Positions 10,035 to 19,968 of a DNA stretch of 64,000 nucleotides are shown one piece after another; the first letter of the stretch is position 1, and every line of letters begins with the position of its first letter. A model generated the notes under the pieces. That model did not search any database, was not told the DNA's origin, and saw nothing but the letters and a program-made list of their open reading frames with translations. Origin of the DNA: Galdieria partita. Its lineage: Eukaryota; Rhodophyta; Bangiophyceae; Galdieriales; Galdieriaceae. The position numbers and the translations under genes are program-made. Location: NCBI GenBank assembly GCA_025991245.1, contig BQMJ01000006.1:269034-333033 (forward strand). The letters run 5' to 3'.

Positions 10035-11884
10035 TCAGTCGACCGAGTCAGTCAAAGATGAATGCTGCATAATCTCTGCAAAAGAAGGTTTCGATCCCTG
10101 CTGTGCTCTATAAGAATATCCATTGGATACAATAGGAAGTCCCTCTGGAAAATCTTCTCTGTCTTCTACTGTGGCACTATCCGAACCGCTCTTTGACAAT
10201 ATAGATGGAAGATCTGTCTCTTCCGTCGGTTCCAATTCAACCTAACATGGTAACCAAAGCTATTAAAGACTAATGAAGAAATATCAAATAGTATCTACAA
10301 ACCTTTTCAGGAGAATTTTCATAGTAACTCCTCTTTTCCTTCAACAGTTCAATTGTGCCAACAATATCTTTCATATAAACTGGAGGAGATACATTCAACT
10401 TTTGAAAAGCCAAAAAGTATTCCATGTTGTGAGGTGGAAGTCTTTCCGATTCACCAAATTTCGAGCTACTTGAATCCCCAATAGCTCCCTTCCTCTTAGC
10501 TTTCTTGCCTTTACTGACATTTGTATTCAATTCCCCATCAAAGAAACTGGCGTTCTTTCCAATAAGTTTCGCTCCATTAAGCTCAATATTCTGAACATCC
10601 CTTTTTGTTTTCTTATTTTCATCTGTATCTGTCTTGCTCAAACGTTGGAGATATTGAATAAGATTGTCACACATAGTCTTTTCCTCTTCATAAGGATCAG
10701 GTGACCCATACTCTGCCAATTCCTACGCAAAATTTTAGATCTCTTATCATAATATCATCTCCTAGATACTCAGCTACCTTTTCCTTTTCGGCACGTTTCA
10801 AGTCACGTTGATATTGACGATACTGAAAGCGAATATGACGATTCAACCTATCTAATTCCGCGCTCTTCTTCTTATAGTTATACCATTGATTAAGCTTTTG
10901 GTTAAACTCTTGACGAAGACGACGTATTTCTTCATTTGCAGCATCTATTTGCTTCTGAATATCGTCCAAATTCACTTCTGAAAGCTAACCATAACAAATA
11001 GTTCATAGCGTTAAAGAATCCAAAAATATACTTTACCTCTTCCGAAATTTTGGCAATAGAACTTTCCTGCTTTGTTCGGATATCATCTTTCGTTTGCTTT
11101 AGTCTCTCCAACTGTTTGATCGTTTCGTTCACTTTGTTATCTAAAGTTTTCTTATCGTCAAACAACTTTTCTAGTTGCTTCTTTCTTTCTTCTTGACTTG
11201 ACTTTCTTTCTGCATCCAATTTTTGCATATTTTCCAAGAATGCTCGACCTACAACTCACTTAATATATCTTACACAAAAGTTTTGAGGATCATACCTTTG
11301 TTCTTTAACATAGAAATTTCTGATACCAATTTCTTTTCCTCAGTCAAAGAAAGACTCTCAGTAGCTTGTCGTCGTTCCAAATTGGCGACATATTTGTCTA
11401 ATTGGTCTAAACTCTTAAAGGTTTTCAGTTTCTCGTCAAGCGCTGCATTTCCTGTAGAAACAATATTGTTCTTATTTCGATCATGGCCTTCATTCAACAG
11501 CTTCCTTGTTTCTTGTATCTTGTCCATGAGCTGCTTCCTTTCTTCTTTAAGTTTCCGAAGTTGCGCTACTTGCTCTTCATAAGCAGCTTTTGCAGCTAAA
11601 AATTCAGGCTTAGTCTCTTCCATTTTTTGGTACTTTTGTCTTTGTAAAAGTCGCTTCTGTTCTTTCTGAGACAATGCAGACTCTATGATGGCACGTTGGC
11701 CAGCAACAGCTGTTTCCAATTGATCTTTACTAGGTTGCTCAACGACAACAATCTGTTGTATTAGTTCCTTCTTCTTTTCTTCCAGCTTTCTAATTTCTTC
11801 TTGGCGCTCTTCCGGCGTCAGCAACTTGTGTTCTACTCCTATGGTTTGAGTTTGGGTTGACTCGGAAACCGTTGTGTTTGCCAT
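10035..11884 (-). CDS. BFR1-like coiled-coil protein
   Basis: Resembles yeast Bfr1, a polysome- and ER-associated mRNP protein originally isolated as a brefeldin A resistance factor and linked to nuclear segregation. Five exons (11884-11296, 11248-11037, 10984-10778, 10722-10303, 10241-10035) with introns of 47, 52, 55 and 61 nt give 544 residues, all phases closing. Nearly all of the first 340 residues are charged heptad-like coiled coil rich in K, E, Q and L. It is followed by a P-Y-E-E-E-x-x-x-C-D-N-L-I-Q-Y-L segment that corresponds to the conserved C-terminal part of BFR1-type proteins. There is then a basic KGKKAKRKG patch and a low-complexity acidic/serine tail. The ATG at 11,884 has a clean N-terminus (MANTTVSES). 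Coiled coils attract spurious matches, so the family name rests mainly on the C-terminal segment; the gene structure is firm. Confidence 0.72.
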
Positions 11885-14800
11885 TTGAGCAAAAAAGGAA
11901 TAATCAATCCAGATGAATCCCCATAAGAGATGTGAATAGAGAGAGACCTACGACGGCATTTTATGTAGTTACTATTTTAGGAAGTTGCAGAGATCTTAAG
12001 AGACATGTAAAGGACCTTTCAAGAAACAAAAAACTTTGCAATAAACTTATGTTGAAAATGCTGTTACAAATGACTGTCGAAGAAATCTTGTGAAATTCTT
12101 GGGAATATTTGAAAGGATATTTATTTATATGTATTCAAATATTGTGTTTGAGGTTGTTCCGAAAACTTTGCCTGTATGACAGCAGTAAAAGTTGAGCAGC
12201 CTAACGAGACTTGTGAATTCCTGTTCAAATTGGACGCTAAAAAAGATATTTGATATGTCGTCCTCTTTTAGAAGATCAGTTTTACGCAAATAAAGAGACA
12301 ACACAAAATAAAGAAGCTTTATTGAATATCTACGAGTTTAGAGTCACTACGCAGGTTGACTACCGACATGTATGAAACACGAAAACCTTGAAATTGGTTT
12401 CATTTATAACCAAAGTTCGTTCGTTTCAACCTGTTCTTTTCGTTGTTCCTTTTAGACTAAAAGGAAGAAAGAACTGCTCAAAATATATTCCCACGATTGC
12501 TTTACGATCCAGTTTTCAACCAAACGTTTTAAGGACTCCTGACCCGGTCCTCAACATTTCTCGGTCACTTTTAGTAAGCGACATATTCATCCTTTGGTAT
12601 CGTCTCACTCTACGACAAACGAGAACAGTGAATACTAAGTTTGGCGTAGATTGTTTCTTTTCTGCCATTCAGCGTAACCTAAAGCGTTCCTCTCTTGTGG
12701 CGATAGAAGTGATGAAAAAGGTTACAAAGAACTCTTGTTATCTCAAGTGGAAACTTATTAAAGTGAATAAAAGAAGGCATTGCTTATGTTTTTACTCGCG
12801 CTTTCCGTCACCGCTGCCGTATTATTCCATAGAATACCTTTTAGGAAACAACGGCAACAACCGTAACTTCACCAAAAAATTCAAATAGTTTGAAACTTTG
12901 TCCAGCAAAAGACAAAGGCACTATTTCGTTCAATATGATATCCTGAAAGTATTATAGAGCTTGGTATTCATACAATCTTTCCTGCAGAAAAACAAGAAAG
13001 TCGTATCTGAATTCTGTCAAAAATTATCAAAGTGACTCGTTTTCTGCAATAAAGTGCTAAAATCTTATCCATGCAATCACATTTTTAATGAGTTTCAACA
13101 AGTCATAATAACTTGGTTGCCCAATTTCAACAGGGATCTTCTTGTTGAATTCTCTTAATTTTCTTATCAGAGAATTGCGCAATCTTTAAATAACGCTAAG
13201 CGGATTCGTTCTACTTTAAATAAGCTCATGGTTTGTTACACATTGCCTTCGTTTCTGACAAAGTTATTGGCAAGCAAAGGCTTCATTACCTTGAATCACA
13301 AACAAATATGTGACAACGTGTGTTGTAAAATTGGGTGACATCACCACTTGTCAGGTTGTTATCATATTTGGTCCGTTTAAAAAACTTGAGAAATTCGGGA
13401 AATGTTCTTGCTGAACTTTTACATTCCTTTTGGTGAGAAGAAGAAAGAATTGGTAAGCGAAAACCGATAACGAATCATTTACAAGGAAGAAATTGACTTG
13501 CTGCATTTCGATTCTCTAACAGCTCTACTATGAGTAATCCACAAGTCAAGCACTTTAGATCAGAAAAATGAAAAACAGGGACTATCGATAGCAGTACTGC
13601 CAAATGCCATCACGACGAGACAGCTTAAATAGACAAAGGTAATACAAAAGTAAACTTAAGGTTTCTCCAAGCTAGAGGGCAAGTAAAGCAAGGATCAATT
13701 TTAAGTTTTCCAAAAAGTATTTATTCTTCCTAAGATCCAAGGATAATGCCTTCCCAAGCACCGTAAACCATCTTTCTTACTCAATCCGGCAAACTCAGAG
13801 TGCTCTGTTCACTACCAAAATTGTAACGAACATAACAAACAGCACATGCTCTTGTTGAACAGTTTCAGGAATAACAGTCTATTCCTGTGTTTGATTGAAC
13901 TGATACAAATTATTTCGTAGATATGACTCAATCTTGATAACGAACCACCACAATATTGTTATAACTCTCTTCAGCTAGGATCAAATACTCAAGAAACACC
14001 AATTCAATCTATCATTGCTTTGTGGACTTTTCCCACTGCTGAGCCTTGTAATGACTTGGGTTGCCGAACCAAAATGCTGATATCAATGAGTATCCGAATT
14101 CTTCATTACAAGTCAAACATCATCAATTCGTCTCCATTGAACGATGGCTTCATATGGTCACAAGAACTTTTCATGTCTCCCAGTAGGGTAAAATATACGT
14201 TTGCCACTGTTTACAATCACTATCTGACAAGCCACTATCACAGAATGTAAAATAGAGTGAAAGATAAAATCTAACGCAATTCAAAAGATTCTCAGCAAGT
14301 AAGTAAGACTATTAGCATTGTCTATCCCTGTAAAACAATTTCATTCTGTAGTTTCAGTGTCGTTCAAAGCAACACTTCTCTGTGACACCATTTGAAATAT
14401 GAATGTCCAAGATACAACTAGTCTCTTCTATCAAAAGCACGAAAATTTCATTATACATCATCATCTCCACAAAAGATGATTTTATTATCTTTCATTGAAC
14501 GATACAAAGGAATGCTGTTCACTTGATTGCCACATTTGTTATTCGACCAGAGCAAACCGAAGCAACAGTAGTATGTTTCACTCCAAAGAACAGACAAGTA
14601 TCTCCAAAAGGACATTGTGGTCCATACTTGTATAAAGACAATAAATAAAATAAAAAACAGTCTCACGTTCACTGCTTTTCACGCTTATAGCCATAAAGTC
14701 ACATAAGCACCGTGGTTAGACAGAGCCTTTTCTCCTTTTGAGTATACTTCAGCGAAAGAACTGCCTTTCAGCAAAGTTATTTTCACAGTGGCCTCAAGTT

Positions 14801-14916
14801 GGTTTACGTAGAATATATGAAATTCACTAAAACTTCACAAAAATGCACAACGCTTTCTTATCATTTGTGGTCCAAAAGTTGTCATTCCGTCGCCTTTCAC
14901 TAAACTCTTGAGAATC
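11885..14916. other. 3-kb interval without a supportable gene
   Basis: AT-rich and unique-looking. The longest open frame (12,388-12,888, 166 codons, plus strand) begins at TTG, has no ATG in its first 100 codons and resembles no family I know. A short ATG frame at 12,176 stops after 25 codons with no donor site. No tRNA or rRNA signature was seen. It may contain promoters, decayed coding sequence or non-coding RNA that cannot be recognised by eye. Confidence 0.5.
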
Positions 14917-15818
14917 ATGAAGTATGTAAATTTTTCTACAAAGTTCCGTGTCAAAATGACCAATATACCTCCACCACCTTATGAAACTGTTCCTCTGGGA
15001 GTTGATCACTTTGCCTACAAACAACTTACCGTAGGAATACTTCGGGATGAGGAGTTGGAGTTTGTCACCATCGAGAAACTTTGGTTACCACTGGAACCAA
15101 GAATAAACGAGTTTCGTTGGTACGTACTGCAAACAGTTCTAAAAGATATTTTACATAAATACGGAAACACGAGATATCTGATATATTATTCATAGCCAAT
15201 CACCGGTCCTTGATTTGATTCTTTGAGAAAACTAAAGAAAGATTGGATAGGGCACTGAAGAGTACGTTTCTCGGCAAACCATCCTGGAGAGTTAATCTAA
15301 ATAGATGGTGTCCTTTTTGGTTCAGTTTCAACACCTATGAATTGTGGGATCCAAACAGCAAAAAGCCTTTGAGAGTACTTCATACTGACGAAACTTTATC
15401 AGATCTTTTGACTGAGCATATAAAGGCACCAAGAAGAGTCTTTTTCTTTTTAGAGGAGTTGAAAACCCAACGTCAGTGGAAGCCCAAGGTATGCAGATAT
15501 CCGTGCTTCACTCTGTGGTATTATTCAAATCAGTTCCAATCAAAACAGGTTTCTTACAAAGTTCATAGTACACTTGAAACTACTAATACGAATCATCATA
15601 CAAACTCTGACAAGCAAGCGGACGAAGAAAAAATGCTGATGACGATGGCCAACTGGGACAGCAACTTTGAGACAAAATGCCAAAGTGTTTCTTATGCGAT
15701 TATTCCTTTTACTTGTCCAGTTCTAGTGCCAATATTTCTACCAGTTTATACTCTTCCTGGAATGAATTCTGGTGTCTTAGATACAATAAGATATGGGACA
15801 AGTTCTGGAAGCAGTTAG
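14917..15818 (+). CDS. Small spliced gene of unknown function (tentative model)
   Basis: I do not recognise this protein. Three exons are proposed: 14917-15123, 15228-15488 and 15549-15818, giving 245 residues. The second intron (60 nt) has a good GTATGC donor and AACAG acceptor. The first (104 nt) is longer than all others here and is chosen because it keeps frame and avoids the TGA at 15,216; a donor at 15,120 with an acceptor at 15,250 is an alternative. Protein-like character is strong: proline-rich start (PPPPYETVPLG), acidic/aromatic blocks (ILRDEELEFVTIEKLWLPLE; WCPFWFSFNTYELWDP; RRVFFFLEEL), then a variable C-terminal third. ATG at 14,956 is an equally possible start. An AATAAA lies 70 bp after the stop in the context also seen behind aldolase. 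It is isolated, with about 3 kb of gene-free DNA on the left and 4 kb on the right. Confidence 0.5.
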
Positions 15819-15887
15819 TTGCAGTATAACGAGTATTTGTGCCATTTGTTCCTTAAGGTTGACGTTATTAGTTGGCTTCTTTACATG

Positions 15888-15893
15888 AATAAA
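15888..15893 (+). promoter_or_regulatory. Putative polyadenylation signal
   Basis: AATAAA in TGAATAAAAGT, identical over 11 bases to the one behind the aldolase gene, 70 bp after the stop of the unknown spliced gene. It supports that gene being real. Confidence 0.35.
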
Positions 15894-18800
15894 AGTATTC
15901 AGTTTTGTGTTGCAATTGCACATTCGTTTCGTGCCTATCTCTCCACTATAAACGCTCTTTAAAACATTTATTCGAACTTGGTTTCTTCAAAGACGTTCTA
16001 CTCTATACAAATCTCTTGAAAGAAAACTTTCAGTAATCAAATAAGGAATGCCTTTATTAAGAAAATGAATTCCAAGAAGCAGCTTACTATCATAGCTTCT
16101 CTAGACTTATTGAAAAAAGTTAAAGAGCTGTTTTCAAATGAGGTATATGATTATTAGGATCTCAGTGGAATAACCTCTTTTATCTTTCCATTCTTGACAA
16201 GAAAAGAACCATTTCGGAATATCCCAGTTTGAAAGATTTCTGAAATGGTGTTGCTGAGCTTTGACAGTACCAAGTGGTACTTGTGGTTTGTTCGACGCAA
16301 TATGGGTAGTATTATGGAATAAGATAAATCATGAAATACTACAACAGCGCACTAATCTAGAATTATCTGGTTGCTTTGCAATGGACTATGTTCGAACCTC
16401 CCAAGAGAAAAACGCTTTTCTCGAGAGCACCATTTAGTCACAAAGTAGACGAAACATTCTCCTTACAGCATTTGTCACTTTTTGATTCAGTTTCTTGACT
16501 TGTTAACGTCAAGTTGCGAATTCGTTACTCTATGCTTGGCGGTTCAATAGGACCTGAAATGTGCAAAGTAAGAATACCAAAGGAAACAAATGCAGTGTTT
16601 TCTCTGTAAAGTTTTAATGAAAAAGACGACAGAGTTACAAGTTTTCCCTGTGACTTCTCTCAAATATTGAAAAAGGTAATTTCTAATCACTCAGTCATAT
16701 TTTAATATATCCCTAATCTAAACTTTGCAGTTGCTCGTGTGATTGCATGTATTTACACTGTAATCAAGATTCTGAAGAAAGTTGACGTTCCATTTTTCAC
16801 AAGTTATGAATGCATTGTGACGACTAATACCACATCCTTTAGATTACCAACTCGAGTTACAAAGGGAACAGGAAGAAATCAAAAGGGCAACTTGTCCAAA
16901 ACGCAATGCGCTTCCAAACCCCCAAGCAGTGGCTCAAAGGTTACTTTGAGTATATATAAAGCTAGTATCTGGACTGACTCTCGATTCTGGTTCCCTCGGA
17001 GTTTCTCTGACGAACAAGACAGAAGCATCTGGAACAGTTCTATTAAAACTCTACTCCCATGAAAACTCTCAAAGTTGGCTATTGTCCACATATATACTAA
17101 AACGCAACGCCACAACTCAAAGTTGGAAAAAAAAAACTGTTGTACAACTTGGACACATATTAGCTGGTCAAGAACTGAAACAGTTATAAAACTTTATCTA
17201 ATTCCAGTCAACTAGCTCATAGATTGCAACTTTGGTGCTTTCAAGTCGGTCAACGCAAGGTTGAAAGCTGCCACCATCACCGGACGTCTGGCAAAGCAAT
17301 CTTAGAAATATCTGGACCAGTGGATTGTGTTAATGTCTTTAGAAACTGTTTGCAATTTACAGGATTGTGAATATTTTGTTTCCAGATTCAAGAATTCTTA
17401 GACATATTAGTCAGTACGATTGGCAACTCTTCTGTGAAAATTTGACAATCAAACTCAAAGCAGATGGCAGCCCATGCAAAGACAACATATGACTTCCTTG
17501 TTTTTCTACATCTTTTCGAGTTCACTGTTTCTTTCCCATTTAGATTCTTCACAATTGTATGGATATATTCAATTTTATTGTTTGGAAGGCCAGGTATGTG
17601 CAGCTTGGTGGTGCATTGAATTTATTTGTAGTCTTTTTTCTAGTCTTCATTTTCCCTTGTTTACAGCAACTCCTTGTTGAGATGTTTATATTTGAATTGT
17701 TTCATTCCTAGTCGTGCACTTGAAACTCATTGTCATTTTACAGCAAGTCTGCAAATTTTGTATTCAATGCAATAGAAATTTGCTCTCATTGTAGTTTCTT
17801 TGGGCAATGGAGATCCATTTCTGAGAGACTGAAAAGAAGAAAACCAACCTTGAAAGTCTACCAAGAATCTATCAACTGGATAAAGCTCAAAGCGGATCCA
17901 AAGTTTATTGTGACTGGCGTGAAGAGTTATTTCTTGAGTTACGATAGGTTTGTTTCAACAGAGTCGAATGTTTCAAGACCAAATACTTTTAAACTGAGCG
18001 AGAAGAACAAATCACTATTTTTTAGTATTCCCAAACATTTCTATCTTCAGTTGTAAAACCTCATCAGCGAATGATTTACAACTAGATCATATTTGCTGAC
18101 TACGCACAAGTAGAACTGCAGGAGCCAGTTTCTCTAGAATTTGCTTTGGACAATACTCAAAGGGAAAAGTAATCTCTTTGATATCGAAGATGCCTCAGAT
18201 GTTATCTTTCATAAAGCAGTTTCTTATTGTACTCTTCGAGAAATAGATTAACAGGTTATTTACATTGCGTAAAAAAGAAGAGACTTTTTCTCATTTTTAT
18301 CATAGCATTGTAATTTGTATTCTACTCTCGTTATTTTAGTGAAGGACCATTTATCCTTGTTCGATGCTTTTCTTTGAACTCATATCCTCGATCGGGTATT
18401 AGGTTGTTGTTTACGAATCCATATAACTTGTTCGAAGTTTTTCTATACTTGTTTTACGATCACAAATGTGGTAATAGAGTGGTAAAAGTGCTTTCGGGAA
18501 AAGATGAATAGAGTATAGACGATTGGAGTCTTTACCATAGTTGGTTTTGTCTTTAGCCAATATTTACAAAAATGAGTAGTCAACTATAGGCTCGAGAGTT
18601 ATCCAAATAAAAAAGGTGAGAAGAGACCAAGGCGATATGTTTTAAGGTAGACCAAAAGAAACGAGTTTCAGCTATTGAACACATTATGTTGAACACTTGA
18701 TGAATATTTACAATGTGACAAAGGATAATTCTGGGAAGTACAAGTGTCGTTTAGATCGACCATTATCTCTAAATCAAACCAAGGAGCCTCTTCAGTTTCA

Positions 18801-19968
18801 TACGGCATCGAGTTTTTTGTCAAGAAAGGATTACCGAAGGGTTCGGTGACCTGTTGGTAGACTTTGTATCTATGCACAATTGATGTCTATTTTAGATTAG
18901 AAAATAATTGTACTGAATCTCTTGTCGCTGTTACACGGAATTGCATCAACTTTCTGTGAAGCCGTTTGAATGGAAAGAGGAAACGAGTACAATCCCTAGA
19001 GAGCGATTTCTTTGCTCGATAATTATGAGAGGATCTAAACTTGCTTACGAAGTATAGAATACGAACAAGGGACTGTTTTGCAAAGCAACCAAATTATTAT
19101 TGAATAATACTGAACAGTGAACGCCACAACTATTCAATAAAATGAATCTGAAAAGAGGAAGAGTTTATGACTCTCTCGTTGATATAACGAGTCTATTTTT
19201 CAGTTCTATTCATCTTCTTCTAATCAAGAAACTGTTTCAAGACTAGTGCATAAACCCTTAAGCCAACCAACTTTGTCATGAGCTTTTCCTATTCCCCTTT
19301 CAATGACGTACAAAGTGGTTTGAGCGGAAGATTTTTCTGTTCATAGTTTCTCAAAGAGCAACGTTCCAGCGTTTCCCTGTTTATTATGAAACATCAGGAC
19401 GATTGAGTAGCACCTAGAATTTTTCTGTTTTCCTCAGAACTGGACTTTATGGATCTGTTTCACACCTTGGAACAGTGTCTGACTAACTTCATTATGATTG
19501 GGTATTGAGAAGAGGAGTAACGGTAGGAGATAGTGTAGTTTTGAGGAAGTAAATATCGGACTGTACAAAAACCAAAAAGACGATGCTTCTTATATTAGGC
19601 TTTCTGATATGGGTCACCTTCAATAAGAACAAGCAGTATTCTCACAGAGCTTGGCCTATAGGTGTGAAGTTGATAATAAACGATGACGTGAATATGTAGC
19701 CTACTATTAGCAGACGGAAAAGACGTTCTTAACAAAGACAGTTATGAAAAATGGTCCATCGACACATAGCTAAAGACACTCTCCAAGCAAAAGTTTTTTT
19801 AGAGACACAACTACTTTCTTATACTCGATCAATAACAACTTGAGAGTCCAAAGTGAAGTCGCTAAAGAGAAAAAACGCAAGAAAAACCCAAATATTCAAA
19901 CGTCACTCCTGTTGGCACAAGAGTTTCTGTATGGCTCTTCTAAAATACTACAAACTTGTCAGTAAACA
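15894..19968. other. 4-kb gene-free interval
   Basis: No open frame here has both an ATG and convincing protein character. The frames at 16,739-17,062 and 17,730-18,056 (about 107 codons each) lack recognisable motifs, and the first overlaps a dispersed repeat. Otherwise AT-rich and apparently unique. Confidence 0.5.
16870..17290 (+). repeat. Dispersed repeat, copy 1 (inverted partner near 49.3-49.7 kb)
   Basis: About 0.4 kb matching the reverse complement of 49,265-49,690 with many mismatches and small gaps. The best-conserved parts are AAAGCTAGTATCTGGACTGA, CTCTCAAAGTTGGCT with the following ATATAT...AAACGCAACGCCA, and GGTTGAAAGCTGCCA. Neither copy keeps an open frame in common. It contains a TATATATAAAG string that could be a fossil promoter. 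Confidence 0.6.

Noticed and set aside
12388-12888. 166-codon plus-strand frame
   Set aside because: No ATG in the first 100 codons, no family resemblance, no visible splice partner.
16370-16420. GTTCGAACC string suggesting a tRNA T-arm
   Set aside because: No matching acceptor, D or anticodon arms can be folded around it.
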